64,000 nt of DNA from Sphingobium xanthum (lineage in GTDB: Bacteria; Pseudomonadota; Alphaproteobacteria; Sphingomonadales; Sphingomonadaceae). Within the stretch, counting starts at the first letter, position 1. Each line of letters starts with the position of its first letter. Below are positions 57,209 through 64,000 of the stretch, one piece after another. Both the position numbers and the translations under genes were made by a program. The notes below the pieces were generated by a model that made no database searches, was not told the origin of the DNA, and was given only the letters and a program-made list of their open reading frames with translations. Where the stretch lies: contig NZ_JAHKKS010000001.1 in the NCBI RefSeq assembly GCF_019737615.1, forward strand, positions 496,001 to 560,000. The letters run 5' to 3'.

Positions 57209-57220
57209 CGGTCGATCTTC

Positions 57221-57264
57221 TACTGCCATGCTGCTGACATCATGCTGTCAGCAGCATGGCAGTA
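57221..57264. promoter_or_regulatory. Perfect inverted repeat, probable WYL operator
   Basis: Two perfect 19-base arms (tactgccatgctgctgaca / tgtcagcagcatggcagta) are separated by six bases. It lies between the divergent WYL regulator and GFA genes, 13 bases from the regulator start and 36 from the GFA start, so one repressor could control both. Confidence 0.85.
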
Positions 57265-57299
57265 GGACGGCGGCAGCACAAGGACAGGGAGATTCGACG

Positions 57300-57704
57300 A
57301 TGCTCAAGACCTACTTCGGAAGCTGCCATTGCGGCGATGTCACCTTCGCGGCGGAGATCGATCTCACCGCCGGCTCGGGCCGCTGCAACTGCTCGATCTG
57401 CACCAAGCGCCGCGCCTGGAGCGTGATCGTCCGGCCGCACGACTTCCGCCTGCTGCGCGGCGAGGACAAGCTCAGCGACTATCAGTTCGGCACGAACAGC
57501 ATGCATCATCGTTTCTGCGCGCGCTGCGGTTGTGCCCCGTTCGGCGAGGGCGACATACCCGAGATCGGCGGTGCCTTCATCGCGATCGCGGTCAATTGCC
57601 TCGACGAGCTGACGCCGGAGGAACTGGCGGCCGTCCCGGTCAGCTATTCCGATGGCCGCAATGACGCCTGGCGGGATCAGCCCAGGGAGGTCGCCTATCT
57701 CTAG
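57300..57704 (+). CDS. GFA-family protein, intact zinc sites
   Basis: This 134-residue GFA (Mss4-like) protein has all expected cysteines: YFGSCHCGDVTFAAEI, SGRCNCSICTKRRAWSVIV and HHRFCARCGCAPFGEGD. It should bind two zinc ions; the family name comes from glutathione-dependent formaldehyde activation but most members are uncharacterised. It is divergent from the WYL regulator. The ATG at 57,300 follows AGGGAGA. Confidence 0.9.
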   Translation: MLKTYFGSCHCGDVTFAAEIDLTAGSGRCNCSICTKRRAWSVIVRPHDFRLLRGEDKLSDYQFGTNSMHHRFCARCGCAPFGEGDIPEIGGAFIAIAVNCLDELTPEELAAVPVSYSDGRNDAWRDQPREVAYL

Positions 57705-57898
57705 CCCGGCCGGGCTTTCAGTATAACCCGATGCTATCTCGGTGGACGCGGCACTGGCTTGCCGCACCGCGCAACCTTGGCTACCGCCGTGGACAAGTCG
57801 CCCGGCGGCGCCTGCCGCTAGAACCGCCGCATTGCCGGACCCCCGGCATTTCCGCGCTGCCCGTTCTGTGGCGGCCGAGACAGACATCGGAGCCATTT

Positions 57899-59362
57899 GT
57901 GGACCAGAGCCAGCGCAACGCATCCGTTACCTACAAGCCGCTGCTGCGGTCTTCGGCCTATATTGACGGCAAATGGCTGGACTCGACGGACGGCAAGACG
58001 GTTGATGTGACCGATCCGTTCACCGGCGGCGTCATCAGCACCATCCCCGCGCTCGAAGCCGCGCAGATCCAGCAGGCGATCGACGCCGCGCAGCGCGCCT
58101 TCCCGGCCTGGTCGCGCACCCCGGCGCGCGAGCGCGGCAAGATCCTGCGCAAGCTGCTCGAGCTCATCAACCAGCATCGCGACGATCTCGCTCGCCTGAT
58201 CACCTTGGAAAACGGCAAGCCGCTCAAGGAAGCCTATGGCGAGGTCGATTATGGCGCCGGCTTTGTCGAGGTCTATGCCGAGGAAGGCCAGCGCGCGCTC
58301 GGCGAGATCATCCCCGCGCCGGTGCCGGGCCGCAAGCTCTATGCCGAGAAGGAGCCGCTCGGCGTCTCGGTCGCCATCACGCCGTGGAATTTCCCGCTGG
58401 CGATGCTGACCCGCAAGTTCGCGCCCGCGCTCGCCGCCGGCTGCACGATGATCGCCAAGCCCGCCAGCCAGACGCCGCTTGCCGCGCTGGCGCTGGCGCA
58501 GCTCGCCGAGGAAGCGGGCGTCCCGGCGGGCGTGTTCAGCGTCGTCACCGGCCGCGCCAGCCTCATCGGCGATCTGTTCACGAAATCGCCCATCGTCCGC
58601 AAGCTGAGCTTCACCGGCTCGACCGAGATCGGCGTGCAACTCATGGCAGCTTGCGCGCCGACCGTGAAGCGGCTTTCCATGGAGCTGGGCGGCAATGCGC
58701 CGATGCTGATCTTCGACGATGCTGATCTCGGCACGGCGGTCGACGCGGCAATGATCGCCAAGTTCCGCAATTGCGGACAAAGCTGCATCGCGGCCAACCG
58801 CATCTACGTCCAGAAAGACATCTACGACGCCTTCACCAAGACCTTTGCGCAGCGCGTCGCGGCGATGAAGCTCGGCGACGGTTTGGAGATGGATACGGAC
58901 ATCGGCCCGCTGATCGACGAGGCCGCGGTCGAGAAGGTCAACGAGCATCTGGACGAGGCACTGGCCGGTGGCGGCAGTATCCTCGCTGGCGGCCGGGGCG
59001 AGGGCCGTCTGGCGCCGCCCACGCTCGTCACCAACGTGAAGAGCGATGCGCTGCTGACCCGCGAGGAGACCTTCGGACCGCTCGCCGGCATCGTCGCCTT
59101 CGAGACCTATGACGATGCGATCCGCCTCGCCAACGACACGCCGTTCGGCCTCGCTTCCTATGTTTGCGCGACGAGTGGGGAGACGATCCACAAGGCCAGC
59201 CGCGACATCGAGAGCGGCATGGTCGGCATCAACACCGGCCTGATCTCGACCCCTTATGCGCCGTTCGGCGGCGTCAAGCTGTCGGGCATCGGCAAGGAAG
59301 GCTCGGCCCATGGCTTGGACGAGTATCTGAACCTCAAATATGTTTGCCATGCGGGGCTTTGA
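57899..59362 (+). CDS. NAD(P)-dependent succinate-semialdehyde dehydrogenase-like
   Basis: This 487-residue aldehyde dehydrogenase shows VAITPWNFPLAMLTRKFAPA, LAAGCTMIAKPASQTPL, the NAD region LSFTGSTEIGVQLMAACAPT, the general-base glutamate in SMELGGNAPMLIFDDADLG and the catalytic cysteine in RNCGQSCIAANRIYVQ. The sequence is closest to GabD-type enzymes, oxidising succinate semialdehyde or a similar aldehyde acid. It starts at GTG 57,899 after TCGGAG; a longer frame upstream lacks similarity. A family B repeat separates it from the BKACE gene. Confidence 0.92.
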   Translation: MDQSQRNASVTYKPLLRSSAYIDGKWLDSTDGKTVDVTDPFTGGVISTIPALEAAQIQQAIDAAQRAFPAWSRTPARERGKILRKLLELINQHRDDLARLITLENGKPLKEAYGEVDYGAGFVEVYAEEGQRALGEIIPAPVPGRKLYAEKEPLGVSVAITPWNFPLAMLTRKFAPALAAGCTMIAKPASQTPLAALALAQLAEEAGVPAGVFSVVTGRASLIGDLFTKSPIVRKLSFTGSTEIGVQLMAACAPTVKRLSMELGGNAPMLIFDDADLGTAVDAAMIAKFRNCGQSCIAANRIYVQKDIYDAFTKTFAQRVAAMKLGDGLEMDTDIGPLIDEAAVEKVNEHLDEALAGGGSILAGGRGEGRLAPPTLVTNVKSDALLTREETFGPLAGIVAFETYDDAIRLANDTPFGLASYVCATSGETIHKASRDIESGMVGINTGLISTPYAPFGGVKLSGIGKEGSAHGLDEYLNLKYVCHAGL

Positions 59363-59366
59363 TTAA

Positions 59367-59500
59367 AATCCTCCCCAAGCTCGTCTTGGGGAGGGGGACC
59401 GTCGAAGGCGGTGGAGGGGAAATGGCGCAACGCTGGATTTTCCCCTCCACCACCGGCTTCGCCGGAGGTCCCCCTCCCCGAGCAATCTCGGGGAGGAATT
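59367..59500. repeat. Palindromic repeat, family B (intergenic copy)
   Basis: This roughly 134-base imperfect palindrome has arms starting aatcctccccaagctcgtct and ending ggggaggaatt. Each arm contains its own hairpin, and the inner motif ggtggagggg / cccctccacc matches the copy inside truB. It fills the gap between two cotranscribed genes, so it may also modulate mRNA decay. Confidence 0.9.
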
Positions 59501-59521
59501 TGCACGAAAGGAGAGGCCAAA

Positions 59522-60457
59522 ATGCGCCGTTCGAAGAAAGTCATTCTGACCTGCGCGCCGACGGGGTCGATCCACACCCCGTCCATGTCGCCCTATCTGC
59601 CGATCACGGCGGAGCAGATCGCGCAATCGGCCATCGAAGCGGCGGAAGCCGGCGCGACCGTGCTGCATCTCCATGCCCGCAACGAGGCGGACGGCAGCCC
59701 CAGCCCCAAGGCGGCGGACTTCGAGCGCTTCCTGCCGCGCATCAAGCAGTCGACCGACGCGGTGATCAACATCTCGACCGGCGGGAGCGCGATGATGTCG
59801 CTGGACGACCGGCTCGAAGGCGCCAAGACCTTCAAGCCCGAGGTCTGCTCGCTCAACATGGGACCGCTGATCTTCGACTTCAGCGCCGCCGGCAAGCGCG
59901 TCGAGAACTGGCAGCACCCCTGGGAGAAGGAGTATGTCGAGGGCTCGCGCGGCCGCATCATGTACAATGACAATGTATATATCGAACGGATCATGACCGA
60001 GGTCGGTCAGGCCTTCGGCACCCGGTTCGAGTTCGAATGCTATGACATCGGCCATCTCTACAATCTCGCCCATTTCGCCGACAAAGGCCTCGTGAAGGCG
60101 CCGTTCTTCATTCAGGGCGTGTTCGGCGTGCAGGGCGGCCTCGGCGCCGATCCGGGCAATCTCGCCTATATGGTCTCGGTCGCGGACAAGCTGTTTGGCG
60201 AGGATTACATGTTCTCGGCCTTCGCCGCCGGGCGCATGCAGATGCCGTTTGGTACATTGAGCGTCATCAACGGGGGCCATGCGCGTGTGGGCCTTGAGGA
60301 CAGCCTCTTCATCGGCCGTGGCGAGCTGGCCAAGTCCAATGCGGAGCAGGTCCGCAAGCTGCGCGTCGTGATCGAGAATCTCGGTTACGAGGTCGCCACC
60401 CCGGCCGAAGCGCGTGAGATGCTCGGCCTCAAGGGCGGCGACAATGTCGGCTTCTGA
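59522..60457 (+). CDS. Beta-keto acid cleavage enzyme (BKACE / Kce, DUF849)
   Basis: BKACE enzymes transfer an acyl group from a beta-keto acid to acetyl-CoA, giving acetoacetate and a new CoA ester. The 311-residue protein begins MRRSKKVILTCAPTGSIHTP and contains AGATVLHLHARNEADGSPS (zinc His-x-His), INISTGGSAMMSLDDRL, VCSLNMGPLIFDFS and PFGTLSVINGGHARVGLEDS with ligands HxH...E of the TIM barrel. The ATG follows AAAGGAGAGG. Upstream lies an aldehyde dehydrogenase, downstream SnoaL-like genes, so a catabolic pathway is likely; the beta-keto acid is unknown. Confidence 0.92.
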   Translation: MRRSKKVILTCAPTGSIHTPSMSPYLPITAEQIAQSAIEAAEAGATVLHLHARNEADGSPSPKAADFERFLPRIKQSTDAVINISTGGSAMMSLDDRLEGAKTFKPEVCSLNMGPLIFDFSAAGKRVENWQHPWEKEYVEGSRGRIMYNDNVYIERIMTEVGQAFGTRFEFECYDIGHLYNLAHFADKGLVKAPFFIQGVFGVQGGLGADPGNLAYMVSVADKLFGEDYMFSAFAAGRMQMPFGTLSVINGGHARVGLEDSLFIGRGELAKSNAEQVRKLRVVIENLGYEVATPAEAREMLGLKGGDNVGF

Positions 60458-60709
60458 GCCGGCCCAAGCCACACCCAATGGGTTTATTTTGCAGAAGGTT
60501 GCGCCCGGTCGTGCGCACGCAGCAGCACCCTGATTGATCCAGCCGGACGCGCGTGTCGGCTCATGTGGAAATCGTTGCCTTCATCCACTCCCGTCACGTG
60601 ACAAGCACTGTGCGCTGGCTCATGGTTTGCCTCGCGACTCTGCCAAGCCCGACCGCGATGCGGAACCGGGCATGCGAGGCTGGCGCGGACATGAGGGAGG
60701 GGAAACCTG

Positions 60710-61729
60710 GTGCGAAACAAGCTTCATCGCTGGCGTGGCCGGCTGCTGGCCGTCGCGAGCGCGGCGGTTCTGGGGGCGATGCCGGCGGGTGCGCAGGCGC
60801 CGGGCGAGAAAAGCGCCGTCAACATCCCTACCTGCGACCGCGCCTGCCTCATCGGCCATGCCCGCGACTATATGGACGCGCTGGGCAGGAAGGACCCCAA
60901 ACGCGCCAAATTCGCGGACGATGTGCAGTTCACCGAGAACAATGTGATCGTGCCGATCGGCAAGGGTCTTTGGAATTCCATCAGCAAGGTCGCGCCGACC
61001 GGCATGGAAGCGGCCGATCCGCTGACCGGTCAGGCTGCCTGGTTCGGCGTCGTCTGGGAACATGGCGAGGCAGCGATCTATGCGATGCGCATCCATGTCG
61101 AGGACGGCGAGATTGACGAGGTCGAGACCGTCGTGCATCGCAAGACTGGCCTGCCGGCGCCCTTTGGCGATCCGGACAAGGTGCAGCATCACCCCGCGTT
61201 CAACGAGGTTCTTCCGCCCGAGCGGCGGGTCTCGCGCGCGCGGCTGATCGCGGTCGCGCAGAGCTATTTCAACACGGTCGAGCGCAATGACGGCACGGTG
61301 TTCGCACCCTTTGCGGACGATTGCGGGCGCCTCGAAAACGGCATCAGCACCACCGCCGCGCCGCAGAGCGGGGGCGGGGCAGGCAATGCCACGGCGATCG
61401 CGCTCGGCTGCGTCCCGCAGTTCAAGCTGGGCATCTACCGCATCAACAAGCGCATCCGCGAGCGGCGCTTTCCGCTGGTCGATGAGGAGCGCGGCGTCGT
61501 CGTCGCTTCCGGCTTCTTCGATCATGACAACGAGGTCATCACCTACAAGCTGACCGACGGGCGCGAGATGAAGACGGCGCTCAAATGGCCCAACAGCATT
61601 TCCCTGCTGGAAGCGTTCCGCGTGCGCGACGGGCAGATTCAGGAGATCGAGGCGGTTTTCACCTACGTCCCCTATTTCCAGCATAATCCCTGGGCCACAG
61701 GCCGCGAGCATGGGGAGGCAGGCGAATGA
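60710..61729 (+). CDS. Secreted SnoaL/NTF2-like double-domain protein
   Basis: This 339-residue exported protein has a signal peptide (MRNKLHRWRGRLLAVASAAV, cut near GAQA) and then CDRACLIGHARDYMDALGRK, an NTF2/SnoaL-like entry with a conserved Cys-x-x-x-Cys. A second related segment starts at about residue 187 (SRARLIAVAQSYFNTVERND). Its pair in the next gene has the same order. NTF2-like domains form cone-shaped pockets used for isomerases, cyclases or ligand binding. It starts at GTG after GGGAGGGGAA. Function unknown; first of an overlapping three-gene set. Confidence 0.78.
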   Translation: MRNKLHRWRGRLLAVASAAVLGAMPAGAQAPGEKSAVNIPTCDRACLIGHARDYMDALGRKDPKRAKFADDVQFTENNVIVPIGKGLWNSISKVAPTGMEAADPLTGQAAWFGVVWEHGEAAIYAMRIHVEDGEIDEVETVVHRKTGLPAPFGDPDKVQHHPAFNEVLPPERRVSRARLIAVAQSYFNTVERNDGTVFAPFADDCGRLENGISTTAAPQSGGGAGNATAIALGCVPQFKLGIYRINKRIRERRFPLVDEERGVVVASGFFDHDNEVITYKLTDGREMKTALKWPNSISLLEAFRVRDGQIQEIEAVFTYVPYFQHNPWATGREHGEAGE

Positions 61730-63516
61730 GCCGGTCGATGATCCGCTTCACGCTGGCAGCGGCCAGCCTTGCCCTCATGCCCACCACCGTACAGGCGCAA
61801 AACTGTGACGTGGCCTGCATGACTGATCTCGCCAATCGCTTCATGGACGCGATGATCAAGAGCGATCCGCGCGGCCTGCCGTGGGGCGATGCCGTCGGCT
61901 ATGCCGAGAACAGCACCAAGGTGCGCATCGGCGAGAGCAGCTGGGTGACGATCAAGGGCCGCGCCAAAGCGCCGCTCATCGTCGCCGATCCGCAGACCAG
62001 CCGCGTCGTCTGGCTCGGCTCGATCGACGATCATGGCCAGCCCGGCTTCTATGCGATGGACATGCAGGTGAAGGGCGGCAAGATCACGCAGGTCCAGTCC
62101 GTGATCCGCCGCAAGGAAGGGCGCCAGCCCTTCGGCGATCCCGTGACCTATGCGCCGGACAAGAAATATGCCGCCAACGTCCCCGCCAAGGCCCGCCTGC
62201 CGCGCGGACAGATGACGGCAATCGTCGATGCCTATTTCGCGGCTATGAAGTCCAACGGCGCGACCATCGGCGTCGCGTTCGATCCCGCTTGCGCAGTCAT
62301 CGAGAATGCCGTGCGCATGACCGGCAATCTTCCTGCAACCGCCGGCGCGCAAGCCAGCTGCGAAGCCTCGCTGCGGCGCGGCCTCTACGGTGAGCTCGAG
62401 GATCTGCGCCATCAGGTGCTGGCGATCGACGAGGCGCGGGGTCTCGTCGCCGCCATCGGTTATCGCGACATGCCCGCCGCCAAGATCAGCTTCACCGCGC
62501 AGGATGGCTCCACCTATCCGGCCGAAGCCAAATATCCGCGCACCATGGGCTTCGTGAGCGTGTTCAAGATCGAGGGCGGCAAGATCGCCCGGATCGAGTC
62601 CGTCACCAACGAAGTCCAGTATCTGACGCCCGCGCCCTTCGCCCGCAAACCGGCCAGGGACGTGGTGCTCGACGATACCGGCGCCTTCCCCGAGAGCGCC
62701 TCGGCGGACGCTGCGGGCAATCTCTATGCCGGCAGCTTCAAGGGCACGATCTACCGGGCGCTTCCCGGCGCCGACAAGGCGATCGCCTGGATCCGCCCGG
62801 ATGAGACCAACAAGCTGAACGCCGTACTCGGCGTCCTCGCCGACGAGAAGGCGAATACGCTCTGGGCCTGCTCGATCCCGATGGGCAAGGCTGGCGCGGT
62901 GTCCGCGCTGGTCGCGTTCGATCTCAAGACCGGCGCCTTCAAGCAGCGTTACGAGCTGCCGCAGCCGGCCAGTGCCTGCAACGACATCACCATCGCCGAG
63001 GACGGTACCGCTTTCATCGCCGAGACCAGCAACGGCCGCATCTTCACCTTGAAGCCGGGCGCGAGCGAAGTCGCGCTGCTGGTCGAGGACAAGGCGCAAC
63101 TCGTGGGCGTGGACGGCATCGCCTTCAGCGAGGACGGCACGCTCTACGTCAACAATGTGCGTCAGAACACCATGCTGCGCGTCAACCGCAAGGCGGACGG
63201 CAGCTTCGCCAGCCTCACCAAACTCACCGTCTCGCAGCCGCTCAGCGGCCCGGACGGGCTTCGGTCGATCGGAGGCAATCGCTTCCTGCAGGCGGAAGGG
63301 CCGGCGGGGCGGATCAGCCTGCTGACCATCGAGGGCGACATCGTCACGATGAAGGTGCTGAAGGACGGCATGGACGGCGTCCCCGGCGTCACCAGCATCG
63401 GCAATGTCGCCTACGCGGTCGAGAGCAAGGGGCGCTTCCTGTTCGATCCCGCGCTCAAGGGGCAGGATCCCGGCGCCTTCACCTTGCGCGCCGTGCAGAT
63501 CGGAGGGCTGAAATGA
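61726..63516 (+). CDS. Fusion: SnoaL/NTF2-like domains plus SMP-30-like beta-propeller
   Basis: The 596-residue exported protein has a signal peptide (MSRSMIRFTLAAASLALMPT) and two NTF2-like segments like those of the upstream gene: NCDVACMTDLANRFMDAMIK, then RGQMTAIVDAYFAAMKSNGA. From about residue 315 it has a six-bladed propeller of the SMP-30/gluconolactonase type (ESASADAAGNLYAGSFKGTI, SACNDITIAEDGTAFIAETS and GVDGIAFSEDGTLYVNNVRQ). Propellers of this type are lactonases or sugar-binding. It overlaps both neighbours by four bases (ATGA). The domain pairing is unusual. Confidence 0.82.
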   Translation: MSRSMIRFTLAAASLALMPTTVQAQNCDVACMTDLANRFMDAMIKSDPRGLPWGDAVGYAENSTKVRIGESSWVTIKGRAKAPLIVADPQTSRVVWLGSIDDHGQPGFYAMDMQVKGGKITQVQSVIRRKEGRQPFGDPVTYAPDKKYAANVPAKARLPRGQMTAIVDAYFAAMKSNGATIGVAFDPACAVIENAVRMTGNLPATAGAQASCEASLRRGLYGELEDLRHQVLAIDEARGLVAAIGYRDMPAAKISFTAQDGSTYPAEAKYPRTMGFVSVFKIEGGKIARIESVTNEVQYLTPAPFARKPARDVVLDDTGAFPESASADAAGNLYAGSFKGTIYRALPGADKAIAWIRPDETNKLNAVLGVLADEKANTLWACSIPMGKAGAVSALVAFDLKTGAFKQRYELPQPASACNDITIAEDGTAFIAETSNGRIFTLKPGASEVALLVEDKAQLVGVDGIAFSEDGTLYVNNVRQNTMLRVNRKADGSFASLTKLTVSQPLSGPDGLRSIGGNRFLQAEGPAGRISLLTIEGDIVTMKVLKDGMDGVPGVTSIGNVAYAVESKGRFLFDPALKGQDPGAFTLRAVQIGGLK

Positions 63517-64000
63517 GAGCTGTCATCGCAGCGATGATCGGGGCGGGCCTGCTGGCTACGACCCCGGTCTGCGCGCAGGGCAATGTCGACGCGGAGATCG
63601 CCGCGCTCACCCTGCGCGTCCAGAAGCTGGAGGGCGCCCGCGCCGTCAAGAAGCTCCAGCGCGCCTTCGGCTTCTATGTCGATCGCGGCCTGTGGGACGA
63701 CGCGGCCGATCTCTTCACGGACAACGGCACGGTCGAGATCGGCGTCGATGGCGTCTATGTCGGCAAGGCCCGCATCCGGGATTATTTGAAGCGCCTCCAC
63801 GGCAATCAGGACGGCCTCATCTACGGCCAGCTCAACGAGTGGGTGACGCTCCAGCCGGTCGTCGACATCGCCGCCGACGGGCGCAGCGCCAAGGCGCGCT
63901 GGCGCGATCTCGGCATGCTCGGCCAGCACAAGAAGCATGCCGAGTGGCGCGACGGCATCTACGAGAACGACTATGTGAAGGAGGACGGGATCTGGAAGAT
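63513..64000 (+). CDS. SnoaL/NTF2-like secreted protein, cut by window edge
   Basis: The visible 162 or so codons encode a signal peptide (MRAVIAAMIGAGLLATTPVC followed by AQG). The mature part starts with a helical stretch and continues as an NTF2-like domain (KLQRAFGFYVDRGLWDDAAD, then LFTDNGTVEIGVDGVYVGKA). This is the form seen in bile-acid dehydratase-like and scytalone-dehydratase-like proteins. The start overlaps the previous gene (ATGA). The 3' end lies beyond the window, so length and C-terminal domains are unknown. Confidence 0.8.
   Translation, partial: MRAVIAAMIGAGLLATTPVCAQGNVDAEIAALTLRVQKLEGARAVKKLQRAFGFYVDRGLWDDAADLFTDNGTVEIGVDGVYVGKARIRDYLKRLHGNQDGLIYGQLNEWVTLQPVVDIAADGRSAKARWRDLGMLGQHKKHAEWRDGIYENDYVKEDGIWK

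Noticed and set aside
60484-60709. Possible small gene in the gap before the SnoaL operon
   Set aside because: The short frames on both strands have no ribosome binding site or recognisable pattern; the region probably holds only the operon promoter.

Overview
The window reads as a chromosomal stretch of a high-G+C alphaproteobacterium of the order Sphingomonadales. The support is indirect but consistent: RcdA/DUF1465 and paired YdcH (DUF465) genes, TamA-TamB, a glnB-glnA pair, an ECF sigma/DGPF pair, a PEP-CTERM protein, and several families of dispersed palindromic repeats. Most genes are ordinary housekeeping genes. Assignments rest on protein motifs read by eye; no database search was possible.

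Layout. Positions 1-5,021 hold a secreted DUF6491 protein, a GNAT acetyltransferase and the translation/RNA-decay block truB-rpsO-pnp. Positions 5,044-8,400 hold a fasciclin protein, a SigK/RskA-type sigma/anti-sigma operon and a PEP-CTERM DUF4394 protein. Positions 8,476-11,720 form an accessory patch: a 1.9 kb IS1595-family element (9,487-11,361) has inserted into one arm of a paired palindromic repeat and carries a HEPN-like gene plus two small antisense ORFs. Positions 11,800-15,460 are an island of small proteins: cspA, a frameshifted infA-like gene, several short ORFs, a ribbon-helix-helix-like protein and two tandem winged-helix paralogues. Positions 15,750-23,840 hold bamD, recN, two small membrane proteins, an ABM monooxygenase, a DUF559 nuclease gene boxed by inverted repeats, ligA, a dienelactone hydrolase and phhA. 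Positions 23,893-31,820 hold an ECF42-like sigma with its DGPF protein, prmA, a soluble chemoreceptor, sdhCDA without sdhB, and a methyltransferase.

Positions 31,822-42,116 hold a TetR regulator facing a membrane hydroxylase, a YdcH/YdcH/RcdA group, tamA-tamB and a TonB-like secreted protein. Positions 42,184-50,766 hold glnB-glnA with a candidate NtrC/sigma-54 control region, map, a GFA-fold protein, a CinA/MoaB-like protein, a low-complexity PRC-barrel protein, a subtilase and a second ECF sigma/anti-sigma pair. Positions 50,822-64,000 hold two MFS transporters, tRNA-Gly(CCC), an esterase, an FKBP, a cupin, a WYL regulator facing a GFA gene over a perfect palindrome, and a probable catabolic cluster. 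That cluster contains an aldehyde dehydrogenase, a beta-keto acid cleavage enzyme and three overlapping genes for secreted SnoaL/NTF2-like proteins, one fused to a beta-propeller; it runs off the window edge.

The most interesting structures are: (1) palindromic repeats that invade coding sequence in frame (truB), flank a DUF559 nuclease gene, or act as an IS target; (2) the IS with HEPN-like cargo; (3) two short blocks of atypical codons at conserved motifs of pnp and ligA; (4) the operon of three SnoaL-like genes.
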